Part shown: one piece after another, positions 7,783-16,156 of the stretch
Position numbering within the stretch: the stretch's first letter is position 1
How the letters are laid out: the number at the start of each line of letters is the position of its first letter
Source: Bacteroidota bacterium
GTDB taxonomy: Bacteria; Bacteroidota; Bacteroidia; B-17B0; Aurantibacillaceae
Direction: 5' to 3'
Length of the DNA stretch: 64,000 nucleotides
NCBI GenBank assembly: GCA_013697245.1
Contig: JACCXH010000022.1
Location: 1 to 64,000 of the forward strand
Notes under the pieces: model-generated
What the model saw: only the letters and a program-made list of their open reading frames with translations
Told to the model about the DNA's origin: nothing
The model's database searches: none
Position numbers and translations under genes: made by a program

Positions 7783-8277
7783 TCATTCTTTACTCGCTTT
7801 TTTAATTTTAATTACTTCTTCTTGAAATAAATCGTAAACTTCTTTGTTAGAGGGCATATCCAAGCCTGAATCTTGTTCTTTTACTAAATCTAGTAATCTA
7901 CCCCTTTTAAAATACAATTTATCAGTTAGTATTTTAGCGTTCTTTGTTTGATAAGGCTTTTGATACGAGATTAAATTGTCAACGACTAGACTCAGTTCAT
8001 TATTTAAGAAATAATATTGAGTTTCTTTTTTAAACATTTCCCTATAGAGAATAACTTTTATTTTCTCTAAATTATTAGCAGTATAAAACAATGTTACCTT
8101 ATTATCAAGCCCCTCGTCATAAGCTTTGTAATCAATAACTTCTTTAACCTTTGTCCATTTTTTTATTGCATTAATGCGACTATAATTTTTCTTTATCAGT
8201 AAAAGCGATGTATCACTTTGTGCATAACCTATCGCTCCGGTTACAAGCAATACAAATAATGAAATTGTTTTTATCAT
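7783..8277 (-). CDS. secreted hypothetical protein
   Basis: 164 residues from ATG at 8277. N-terminal signal peptide (MIKTISLFVLLVTGAIGYAQ) with likely cleavage after AQ or near SDT. The mature part alternates beta-type segments (KVTLFYTANNLEKIKVILYR, TQYYFLNNELSLVVDN) and ends in a Lys-rich helix. No family recognised. It is transcribed leftward, upstream of the P460-like gene and 85 bases from it, possibly in the same unit. Confidence 0.65.
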   Translation of the reverse strand: MIKTISLFVLLVTGAIGYAQSDTSLLLIKKNYSRINAIKKWTKVKEVIDYKAYDEGLDNKVTLFYTANNLEKIKVILYREMFKKETQYYFLNNELSLVVDNLISYQKPYQTKNAKILTDKLYFKRGRLLDLVKEQDSGLDMPSNKEVYDLFQEEVIKIKKASKE

Positions 8278-8675
8278 TGTACTTTAGTCCTAGGCTCTAT
8301 TTTATATTTATATATCTTTCGATTATTATTAATTAATATTTATTGAATTAGTTTTCCTTCAATTCAAGATATTGATAATAACGTACGGCTCTATTTTCTT
8401 ACAATAATACATTTTCTTCACATAATTATGTAATTCAATAACGTTTTTCCTTAAAATCTACTTAGCAAATTCGTTCTATGTTTCTGAACCGTTAAAAAAC
8501 TCAAAATTATATGTTCTGAAATCTCTTGGTTTGGCTTAGCTTGTTTTAAGTCTATACCTGAGAATCAATTGAGGCACTTAACCCGAATAAATATAGAAGT
8601 AACCACTTGCTATATTAATTTGACCAGTTATAGGATTGAACATACCAGATATTTGAATTTATATAGCTTTAAAGT
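8278..8675. other. 398-bp intergenic region between divergent genes
   Basis: AT-rich gap containing the promoters of the leftward secreted protein and the rightward STAS-like/kinase series. No open frame, strong hairpin or RNA gene is visible. A partial -7-like GATATTTGAA lies near 8649 upstream of the GTG start at 8676. Confidence 0.5.
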
Positions 8676-9053
8676 GTGAACAAAACCCAAACACGCACAG
8701 CCCAAATCTATTTGGACGAGAATGGTATTTTACATTTGGTAATGAATGTAAGAGTTGTGGTGGATTTAGAAGATGCCATTGATAATTACTTGGTTATTAA
8801 GAATATTACCAAAAATAAGCCTTGTGTAAGATTGATAGATATTCGTAAAGTCTTTAAGATCGATAAAAAGGCAAAAGCATTTATCGATAAAAAACAAACA
8901 CAGGCAAACACAATTGCCCGTGCTATATTAATGAATAATGGGCTAAGGAAATCAACTGCTAATTTTTTTGTGAAGTTCAATTCAAATTTGATTCCTACTA
9001 AATTTTTCATTAACTATGATGAAGCAATTGAGTGGTTAAAATCCTATCAATAG
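8676..9053 (+). CDS. STAS/SpoIIAA-like small protein flanking a histidine kinase (copy 1)
   Basis: 125 residues from GTG at 8676. The pattern is that of a single STAS-like alpha/beta domain: strand DENGILHLVM, helix VVDLEDAIDNYLVI, strand CVRLIDIRKV, helix around KAKAFIDKKQ, strand ARAILMNNGL, then FFINYDEAIEWLKSY at the end. It resembles the DUF7793-type proteins found beside Bacteroidota kinases. The gene at 10907-11323 shares the same plan, ending in EKWLKSL, so the kinase between is bracketed by two paralogues. A role in kinase signalling is inferred from position only. Confidence 0.65.
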   Translation: MNKTQTRTAQIYLDENGILHLVMNVRVVVDLEDAIDNYLVIKNITKNKPCVRLIDIRKVFKIDKKAKAFIDKKQTQANTIARAILMNNGLRKSTANFFVKFNSNLIPTKFFINYDEAIEWLKSYQ

Positions 9054-9077
9054 TACTTCCAATCTAAATCAATTTTT

Positions 9078-10853
9078 ATGTATAATGACCCCTTCATAGT
9101 TGATTTTAACAGACTAAATATTGTTGCTCTTTCTTTTATTCCGGCAATAGTCAATTTAATTATCCTTAGTTATACGACACTTTATTCCCCAAAAACAAGG
9201 GTTAATATTTTCTTTTCGAGCTTTGTCTTAGCGCTTGCTATTTGGCAAATCATGGAAGGCTTTATGAGAATGAGCAAGGTTGCAGAAGTGGCCTCACAGT
9301 GGCATAGGCTATCGGAGATCTCTGTATTATTTGTAATTTTTTTTGGAAACCTGTTTGTTTTTCGATTTACCGGTTTTTACAAAAAGATACCGAATAAAAT
9401 TATTTTTATACTCTTTGTTTTACCGATACTGATTTTCTTTATCGCTTTAAATCTCCGATTAGATAGTTTTACTATCAAACAATCTGTTAGATGGTATTGG
9501 ATAACTAACCCGGAGCCAACGACGCTTACCTTATTAAACTCTGTCTGGGTCAGTTTAGGTGCTTTATCTATGCTCTTGTTGCTTTGGTATTATTATTTTA
9601 ATTCAAAGAAAAATTCACCCGAGCAGAAAAAATTGTTATGGATGGCTTGTGGTTTTAGTTTTCCTGTTATCGGGGGTATTGTTACCGAAATTGTATTTCC
9701 ATTAGTTTTTAAAATAGATAGTATTCCAACAACCAACTCGCTTGTAACTACTTTTTCTATTACTTCTATTATCGTTATAAGGAAATATAAAATGTTTAGT
9801 TATTCGCCAAAACACCAATGGGACAAAATAATTGAAACACTCAATGAAGGGATTTTGATCGTTAATAATAAAGATGAGATCATGTATGCAAACAGGGCTT
9901 TCTGTGAAGCTACAGGCTATGAGTTTTCTGAAATTAATGGTGTGATGGCAAACAAATTATTTTTCCCTAAAGAAGAGTTAATTTCATCTGAAGGTGAAAC
10001 TAAACTAAAAAATGAGGGTCATACCCAAATCGAAATACAAACAAAGAACGGAGATAAACGATGGATGATCGTAAGCGATTCTTCTTACACCGACAGAAAG
10101 GGTAAAATAATTGGTTCAATAAAATTGCATACAGATATAAGCCAAATAAGAAAAACAAAAGAAAATCTAAAGAGCGCTAATACAGAGTTAGAGATCTATG
10201 TTTATAAAGCTTCACACGATTTACGCGGCCCTTTAGCATCTATACTAGGTTTAATTGGCGTTGGACGCATGGAAATAAAAGACCAGACGGCATTAAAATA
10301 TCTTGAAATGTTAGATACATCTGCAAAAAAATTAGATACTACATTGGCAGAACTTGTAAAAGGTATGAAGATAAAAGAAATTCATGTATTTGACGATGTC
10401 ATTAATTTTGAAGATATAATTTCAGGTGTTTTAAAGATGTTTGAACATTACCCTGGTTATATTTGGCTAAAAGTTAGCTTAAATATTTCCGTTCCAAACG
10501 ATTTTATTTCTAATCGCTTTATAATCGAAACCATTTTTCAAAACTTAATAGAGAATGCCATTAAATATCAAAATTTAAAAGAAGATAATTCAATGCTTCA
10601 GATTGAAGTGTTACAGGAAAATAATAAGGTTAAAATACGGGTTGAAGATAATGGCATTGGTATTGATCCATCTTTTCAGGAAAAAATATTTGACATGTAT
10701 TTTAGAGGGACTGATGCTTCAACAGGCTCTGGTCTTGGTCTATATCTGGTTAAAAAATCTGTGGATAAATTAAATGGACACATTAGGCTTACAAGTCAAC
10801 CTAACCAAGGTGCGATTTTTTATGTGACATTACACAATACTATTGCTGCTTAA
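9078..10853 (+). CDS. orphan sensor histidine kinase with 7TM N-terminus and PAS domain
   Basis: 591 residues. About seven membrane helices in residues 15-235 (HisKA_7TM-like), a PAS domain around 245-355 (GILIVNNKDEIMYANRAFCE), a dimerisation helix with phospho-acceptor H380 in YKASHDLRGPL, and a HATPase domain with N-box N493 (NLIENAIKYQ), G1 DNGIGID (524-530) and G2 GSGLGLYL (550-557). All catalytic boxes look intact. No response regulator is adjacent. It begins 24 bases after one STAS-like gene and is followed by another. Confidence 0.9.
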   Translation: MYNDPFIVDFNRLNIVALSFIPAIVNLIILSYTTLYSPKTRVNIFFSSFVLALAIWQIMEGFMRMSKVAEVASQWHRLSEISVLFVIFFGNLFVFRFTGFYKKIPNKIIFILFVLPILIFFIALNLRLDSFTIKQSVRWYWITNPEPTTLTLLNSVWVSLGALSMLLLLWYYYFNSKKNSPEQKKLLWMACGFSFPVIGGIVTEIVFPLVFKIDSIPTTNSLVTTFSITSIIVIRKYKMFSYSPKHQWDKIIETLNEGILIVNNKDEIMYANRAFCEATGYEFSEINGVMANKLFFPKEELISSEGETKLKNEGHTQIEIQTKNGDKRWMIVSDSSYTDRKGKIIGSIKLHTDISQIRKTKENLKSANTELEIYVYKASHDLRGPLASILGLIGVGRMEIKDQTALKYLEMLDTSAKKLDTTLAELVKGMKIKEIHVFDDVINFEDIISGVLKMFEHYPGYIWLKVSLNISVPNDFISNRFIIETIFQNLIENAIKYQNLKEDNSMLQIEVLQENNKVKIRVEDNGIGIDPSFQEKIFDMYFRGTDASTGSGLGLYLVKKSVDKLNGHIRLTSQPNQGAIFYVTLHNTIAA

Positions 10854-10906
10854 CTTGATTTGCAAATTCAAAAAAATCCATTAATATTACACTACAATTT
10901 ATTTTA

Positions 10907-11323
10907 ATGGAATTAGCGGCAGATATAAAAATCCTTAAAGAAATTAGCGACCGGCTTTGTAATATAAAATTACGAAGCGATGGCATCTTACAATTTAATA
11001 CCATAAAAAATGTAGAGTATAGTAAAGATGAAGCGGTAATTGTCATTAATAATATCATAAATATTGCAGAAGGCAATCAATATTATATATTAGTTATTGC
11101 CGAGGATACATCAAACGTAACTGTTGAAGGTATGAGGCTATTATCCAGCGCTCCTGCTATGAGTTATGCTCTTGCTAAAGCGTATGTGATAAATTCCATA
11201 CCACATAAAATGATGGCTAATTTTTATTTAAAATTTCTAAAACCGGAGAAATCGGTGAGATTTTTTAGAAGCCAGGTTGAAACGGAGAAATGGCTAAAGT
11301 CTCTAAAAAATTACGCGATTTAG
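10907..11323 (+). CDS. STAS/SpoIIAA-like small protein flanking a histidine kinase (copy 2)
   Basis: 138 residues from ATG at 10907, 53 bases after the kinase. Strand/helix order matches the protein at 8676-9053: NIKLRSDGILQFNTIKNVEY, then a helical NIINIAEGNQYYILVIAEDT, then APAMSYALAKAYVINSIPHK, ending FRSQVETEKWLKSLKN. The HK2-flanking pair suggests duplication followed by divergence. Candidate partner or antagonist of the kinase; not established. Confidence 0.65.
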   Translation: MELAADIKILKEISDRLCNIKLRSDGILQFNTIKNVEYSKDEAVIVINNIINIAEGNQYYILVIAEDTSNVTVEGMRLLSSAPAMSYALAKAYVINSIPHKMMANFYLKFLKPEKSVRFFRSQVETEKWLKSLKNYAI

Positions 11324-11474
11324 AAATCCTTGGAAGATCCTTGTTTTTTTCTTTGAATTAAGCGGGTTTTTTCATTGACAAAGCCTTATTTCTTCAATAA
11401 TAAACGCTTGCTTTTCAGTGGAAGGCTTGAATTATAATTTGACTAAAATAACTTTGTTTCTACCCAAAAACAAA

Positions 11475-12740
11475 TTACTTACTTTTTTTGTATGCGGAAA
11501 CAGAGCCAAATACTTTGGCCATTTCCTTAGCTCTTAAAGTATCTGCAATTTTAAAATAGCGTTGGGCTGACTTGTAACTCCTGTTACCTGTTATTGCCAT
11601 AGCAGTGGTTAAACTTCCCCCACGTTCTAAAAAATTGGTAACGAAGGATTTTTTGCTGGTATGAAATGTCGCGCATTGCCAAAGTGGTTGGGTTTGCTCA
11701 AAACGGGTCGCGCCTCTAAAATGGATGATCTGAACACTACGGGTTAATTTAGCTTTTTCCATCACTTTTTTTAAATACTGGTTGGCGTCACCTCCTTTAT
11801 ATTGTGGCATACAAAAAGGAAGATGTTTTTTAGCGTGACGTTTTATAATTTTCTTACTATGTGGATTTAAAGGGATAATATTGGGTTCTTTGGTTTTAAT
11901 TGTTCTATTAACAATTAAATCTCCCTGTATATTTTCAGGCTTCAATCCTTTTATATCTGAATATCTCATGCCTGTAAAACATCCCAAACAATACAAATCC
12001 CTTACTTCTGCTAAAGTCTTATTTTCTAATTTTAAATTTAAAAGGGTCATTACTTCATCATAATACAGGTAAATGATCTCTGTATTTTCCCACGTATTTT
12101 TAAATTCTTCTTTTTTAAACTCTACTGTTTTATGATAACCGTTTTTATGCGCCCAATTTAAAAAGGCTTTTAGTCGTTTTAAATTTGTTCCTACATAATT
12201 ATTAAAATACTTTTTTTCGTTAAAGCAATAATCCAGATATTCATCATAAAACCGTTGGTTAATATTTTCGAAGGTTAATTTATATCTTCTGCTTTTGCTA
12301 AAGTCTTCCAAGATTTTATAATTTAGTTTAGCATTGGAAACCGTTTTTGGTGTTTTACTAACGGCAAGGCTTTTTAAATAATCCTTGTATGCTTCCCATA
12401 TTGTTTTTTTGTCGATCAAATCCAATAATCGACCGTTCAGGTTATCTCTGAAGTATTCCAATGTTGGGGTTTCGTTTAATACTTTGGCTTTATCATATAA
12501 CTCTTCTACCTTGGCTTTTAATCGAGTAAGCTCCCTGTTATATTCTCCTGCTTCTGAATAGTTCTTTTTTACCTTCATGGTTTCTTCATTCCATTTTTGG
12601 GCATCAATGCGCATATTTGTATAATACTGTAGCCTTTGGCCGTGAAAACTGTAAAAGAGAAATATTGGAACGTTCTTGGTAATAACTTCACCTGTAATCT
12701 TATCTCTTCGTTTCTCTAAATAAAATTTAACTTCTGCCAT
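11475..12740 (-). CDS. tyrosine-type integrase with atypical active-site residues
   Basis: 421 residues from ATG at 12740. N-terminal arm-binding part (residues 1-100), SAM-like core-binding domain (about 112-205), catalytic domain (about 222-405). Arg I is R259 (TGMRYSD), the Lys is probably K284, and the nucleophile is Y395 (SAQRYFKI). Box II reads HTSKKSF, so the usual HxxR arginine is Lys363. The later His/Lys position is Asn386 (TGNRSYK instead of TGH). It resembles integrases of Bacteroidota integrative elements. No att site or tRNA was found next to it. It may be the integrase of the element whose other genes lie at 0.5-4.3 kb, or a decayed remnant. Confidence 0.85.
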   Translation of the reverse strand: MAEVKFYLEKRRDKITGEVITKNVPIFLFYSFHGQRLQYYTNMRIDAQKWNEETMKVKKNYSEAGEYNRELTRLKAKVEELYDKAKVLNETPTLEYFRDNLNGRLLDLIDKKTIWEAYKDYLKSLAVSKTPKTVSNAKLNYKILEDFSKSRRYKLTFENINQRFYDEYLDYCFNEKKYFNNYVGTNLKRLKAFLNWAHKNGYHKTVEFKKEEFKNTWENTEIIYLYYDEVMTLLNLKLENKTLAEVRDLYCLGCFTGMRYSDIKGLKPENIQGDLIVNRTIKTKEPNIIPLNPHSKKIIKRHAKKHLPFCMPQYKGGDANQYLKKVMEKAKLTRSVQIIHFRGATRFEQTQPLWQCATFHTSKKSFVTNFLERGGSLTTAMAITGNRSYKSAQRYFKIADTLRAKEMAKVFGSVSAYKKSK

Positions 12741-12913
12741 AATATGTTTTTATAAGGTTGTATAATGCCTTTCTACATACTAATTTACATACATTTTTTG
12801 GTTAATTGAGTTAAATTTCACTTTAGCGGCCTAAACTTATAAACACCACCAAAATCAATGAAGTAAGGCATTTAGTTAAATATAGTAAAGTTATTTAATT
12901 TCATTTAGGCCTT

Positions 12914-12962
12914 CAGATACCTCCTTTGGAGGAGGTGGCGCGAAGCGAAGGAGGAGGATTTC
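12914..12962. repeat. intergenic palindromic repeat with CCTCC/GGAGG stem
   Basis: CCTCC (12920-12924), TTT, GGAGG (12928-12932) form a tight hairpin, followed by AGGTGGCGCGAAGCGAAGG and GGAGGAGGATT. The composition is GC-rich against an AT-rich setting, as for dispersed palindromic units of Bacteroidota. It lies in the 258-base gap between the integrase and a lipoprotein gene. Confidence 0.55.
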
Positions 12963-12998
12963 TTATTCCCTTAATATTTTCGTAACTTTAATCTAGTG

Positions 12999-13460
12999 AT
13001 GAAATATCAAGTTATACTATTCATAATATTAACAGCTTGTTCGACAAAAAAACCTGCCGATAAGATACAGATTCCAAGGTTTTATTTAATCCATTTGCGT
13101 TGGGATGGTAGTAGTGAAAATAATAACAATTTTTTTTATTATAATGATAAAAACATTTGTTCAGTTTATTTCACTGATAGTAATTATTCAGTTTCACAAA
13201 AGAAAGATTTTAATATTAATAAGATACTTGCTGATTCAATATACCTTTTAGCATATAATAATTCTAAAAATTTTGATATTGCAGATATCAGTTTGCCTCC
13301 TTTGATAGATGGTTCAAAATTGTCTATCACTCTTCGAACAGATAATAAATCTGTAGAAAATACATATTCCGGACTTTCAGGCTATTCAGTAAACAATGAT
13401 ATAAATCAAATTATTAGGATAATAAGACAAGTGACTAAGGATTCAACCATACTTGATTGA
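12999..13460 (+). CDS. hypothetical lipoprotein
   Basis: 153 residues from ATG at 12999 (a GTG three bases earlier is also in frame). Signal peptide with lipobox LTAC, then a tether and a beta-rich domain (FYLIHLRWDGSSENNNNFFY, SKLSITLRTDNKSVENTYSG). No family recognised. A promoter-like TAACTTTA lies about 20 bases upstream. The nuclease gene begins nine bases after the stop, so both are probably one transcript. Confidence 0.65.
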   Translation: MKYQVILFIILTACSTKKPADKIQIPRFYLIHLRWDGSSENNNNFFYYNDKNICSVYFTDSNYSVSQKKDFNINKILADSIYLLAYNNSKNFDIADISLPPLIDGSKLSITLRTDNKSVENTYSGLSGYSVNNDINQIIRIIRQVTKDSTILD

Positions 13461-13469
13461 TATATTAAA

Positions 13470-14228
13470 ATGAAGAAATCCCTCATCATATTCCTCTTCT
13501 CCCTTCTCCTCCCCGCTTCTACTTTTGCATGGGGCGCTAAAGGACATAAGATAATTGCCGCTATTGCAAAACAATGTTTAGAGAAACAAGTGATTGATTC
13601 CGTACAAAAATTTTTAGGTGTAATGAGCTTTGAAGAAGCCTCCGTTTGGATGGATGAAATGCGCTCTGACCCTTCATACAATTACCTCAAGCCCTGGCAT
13701 TATGTTAATGTAGAGAAAGATAAGACCTATGTAAAAACCAAAGATCCGGAAGTAGTAAATCAAATAGAAATTTATATTTCACTTTTAAAAGAAAAAGGCG
13801 AGCGCGATAACGACAAAATTAATTTTGCATTAAAAATTCTTTTTCATTTGATCGGTGATATTCACCAGCCATTGCATTGTGGTTACAAAGCAGATAAAGG
13901 CGGTAACGAAATAGAACTACAGTTCAAGAATAAAAATAGTAATTTACATAAAGTGTGGGATTCTGAAATAATTGAAAATGCAAATATAACGCTGAACGAT
14001 TGTTTGTTATTAGCGAACAAAATGACGGCCGAAGAAAAAAAGAAGATCCAAAATAATAATGTAGAAGTTTGGATGAACGAATCTATTGCATTATTACCAG
14101 AAGTGTACAAATTTGAAACCGATATAAAACAGGATTATATTGATAAAAATAAACCTGTTATAGAAAAACAATTGGTAAAAGCAGGCATTCGTCTGGCGAT
14201 GGTGTTGCATCAAACTTTTAAACGTTAA
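13470..14228 (+). CDS. secreted S1/P1-type zinc nuclease
   Basis: 252 residues. Signal peptide cleaved after STFA, leaving Trp as the mature N-terminus (W21), as the family requires for its first zinc ligand. Further ligands match the P1 nuclease set in order and spacing: H26, D62, H77, H126, D130, H136, H160, D164. So all three zinc sites look complete and an active single-strand nuclease/3'-nucleotidase (or phospholipase C-like) enzyme in the periplasm or outside is likely. Role: nucleic-acid scavenging. It follows a lipoprotein gene by nine bases. Confidence 0.92.
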   Translation: MKKSLIIFLFSLLLPASTFAWGAKGHKIIAAIAKQCLEKQVIDSVQKFLGVMSFEEASVWMDEMRSDPSYNYLKPWHYVNVEKDKTYVKTKDPEVVNQIEIYISLLKEKGERDNDKINFALKILFHLIGDIHQPLHCGYKADKGGNEIELQFKNKNSNLHKVWDSEIIENANITLNDCLLLANKMTAEEKKKIQNNNVEVWMNESIALLPEVYKFETDIKQDYIDKNKPVIEKQLVKAGIRLAMVLHQTFKR

Positions 14229-14299
14229 AATTTCAAATCATGCTTTTTATTTTGTAACTTTAATTATAAGATCTAATCGTTAAATCTAAGTGAGGCATT

Positions 14300-15277
14300 A
14301 TGAAATTAAAAATTACTTTTCAATCTCTGTTTTTTTTATTCTTAAGCACAAAGTACATCGCACAAAAAGAATATTCCTTCGCTTCAACCGGGCAAGAAAA
14401 ATTATTAATTAATCCCGCGTTTGCAGGTAATTCAAACGGACTTAACATTCAAACGCTTAATGCATCAAATAACTCATTTCCATTTACGGCTTCTTATGTA
14501 GGAGTAGATTATGGTACTAAGAAATTCAGTTATGCTCTTTCAAACAATTACTTTGACTATAAGTATGGTTTATATAAAGGTATTCAAACAGATCTGAGTG
14601 CTAACTATAAATTAAATTTAAACGATAAATTAACTTTAGTTCCATCACTACAGGTTTCTTATTTAGAAAGAAGACTTGACATGTCAAAACTTTCTTTTGA
14701 TGACATGGCTTTTTTAGGTGTTGGTTATAATCCTTTTTTAATACCAGAATGGCCACAGGATTATTATTCAACAAGACAAACTAAAAGAAACATAAGTTTT
14801 TCATCTGGTTTACTTTTAGACATTAATAAAACTATCACATTTGGTGTTTCTGTTTACGATCTTAACCAACCTGATCAGGGTTTACTTGGCACTCAAAAAA
14901 GAGCGCTTACACAAGTTTATCATGTGTCAGGCATTTTATTCAAAGAAAAACCGGTTACTCTACAACCCTACTCTATTTTAAAGATACAGGTTGCAAATCA
15001 AAACTATTACCAGATTGGCGCTTACACCTCCTACAAATTATTTTCTTTGCATACAGCTATTAGAAATAATTTTATTTACAACAGCAAAGACCTTAGCAGC
15101 ATTAGCAGTCGCTGGGTTTATTTAGTTGCCGGTGTAACTTTTACTTATAAAAACATTAAAGCAGGTTATACGCTTAATAATTTATATGGCGCAAAACTAA
15201 ATGCACATGAGCTGTTTATTTCTGCCAACTTATTCAATAAGAATAAGGTCACCCAAAGGAATTTAATGCTGAATTAA
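14300..15277 (+). CDS. PorP/SprF-family type IX secretion outer-membrane protein
   Basis: 325 residues with signal peptide. The mature start ASTGQEKLLINPAFAGNSNG carries the PorP/SprF hallmark (INPAFAG). The rest alternates amphipathic strands as in a 14-stranded barrel (FSYALSNNYFDYKYGLYKGI, LTLVPSLQVSYLERRLDMSK). SprF-type proteins help export or anchor partner adhesins such as SprB; here an SprB-repeat adhesin lies 6 kb away rather than adjacent. A promoter-like TAACTTTA with TTTG in front occurs near 14252-14262. Confidence 0.85.
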   Translation: MKLKITFQSLFFLFLSTKYIAQKEYSFASTGQEKLLINPAFAGNSNGLNIQTLNASNNSFPFTASYVGVDYGTKKFSYALSNNYFDYKYGLYKGIQTDLSANYKLNLNDKLTLVPSLQVSYLERRLDMSKLSFDDMAFLGVGYNPFLIPEWPQDYYSTRQTKRNISFSSGLLLDINKTITFGVSVYDLNQPDQGLLGTQKRALTQVYHVSGILFKEKPVTLQPYSILKIQVANQNYYQIGAYTSYKLFSLHTAIRNNFIYNSKDLSSISSRWVYLVAGVTFTYKNIKAGYTLNNLYGAKLNAHELFISANLFNKNKVTQRNLMLN

Positions 15278-15372
15278 ACCAGTTTAACTCTATCAATAAC
15301 ACTTATATAAAGCTAGGTTAATATTAACTTAACTTTTCTATAATACATTCATGAAAGAAATTTATTCATTTA

Positions 15373-16020
15373 ATGTTTGCACCGCTTCTTATATTTATTG
15401 TTTGTTTAGTGCCGGTATTATTATTACTGATACACAATAAATTAAAACAGCACAAAAAGAGTCTTTATCCTATTCAAAAAAAATTAATTCAAGAACTCAT
15501 CAACGACCTAAAAAATAATAAGATAGATGTAATCTTATCGGAAGAAGGTCCAAAAGATAGCAGCGTAACTTTAACATTGCTGGAAGCTAAAGATCTTATG
15601 GATACTAAAAAAGAGTTGGCAAAAGAAAAATACGATGACCTGAGTTTATATTTCACAAACAATATTAATCAGATAATTGATCTTGATAAATACTTTAAAG
15701 ATCCCATACTACCAAAAGAAATTATTTCCGAACTTCAGCATTTTCATAATACTTACTACACCAAAGCCGATCCAACAGACCTGTACTTTGTTATTATTAC
15801 CAATTTTAACGCGAAAAAAAAGAAATTGGAGAATGTTGGAGATATTCTATACACAGGCAATGCAGAAGCATTTGAATCGTGGTTGAGTTTTAAAGAAAGC
15901 GCCGACAATTTAAACTATGTAATTAATCAATGGCTAAAAGAAAACAGTACCAAAAATGAAAAAGAAATGTTTTGGGAGTTTGAAAGAACAGAAGAAAACG
16001 AAATTCATATATCATCTTAA
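15373..16020 (+). CDS. membrane-anchored hypothetical protein
   Basis: 215 residues from ATG at 15373. One N-terminal membrane helix (FAPLLIFIVCLVPVLLLLIH) then a charged helical cytoplasmic-type domain rich in Lys, Asp and Glu. No catalytic motif or named family. It stands alone between the PorP-like protein and a histidine kinase, with a weak upstream hairpin and no clear promoter box. Confidence 0.55.
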   Translation: MFAPLLIFIVCLVPVLLLLIHNKLKQHKKSLYPIQKKLIQELINDLKNNKIDVILSEEGPKDSSVTLTLLEAKDLMDTKKELAKEKYDDLSLYFTNNINQIIDLDKYFKDPILPKEIISELQHFHNTYYTKADPTDLYFVIITNFNAKKKKLENVGDILYTGNAEAFESWLSFKESADNLNYVINQWLKENSTKNEKEMFWEFERTEENEIHISS

Positions 16021-16109
16021 TTTCAACTAACTTATCCTTTCTTTTTTCTGCTTGGTCATATAATCTTATTAATTAGACGATCTTAATATTAAGAATACTT
16101 TCCCTTTTC

Positions 16110-16138
16110 TTTGACTTAATAATCTGAATCTAATTTTG
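16110..16138 (+). promoter_or_regulatory. Bacteroidota-type promoter of the HAMP histidine kinase
   Basis: TTTG at 16110-16113 (-33), 17 bases, TAATTTTG at 16131-16138 (-7, consensus TAnnTTTG). The start codon is at 16157, so the leader would be very short. Confidence 0.7.
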
Positions 16139-16156
16139 TAGTATAATTCATTTCCT

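Noticed and set aside
12741-12998. Attachment site for the integrase
   Set aside because: No direct repeat shared with the left edge is convincing; GTAAAGTTAT near 12882 only loosely resembles the repeats at 1-91.
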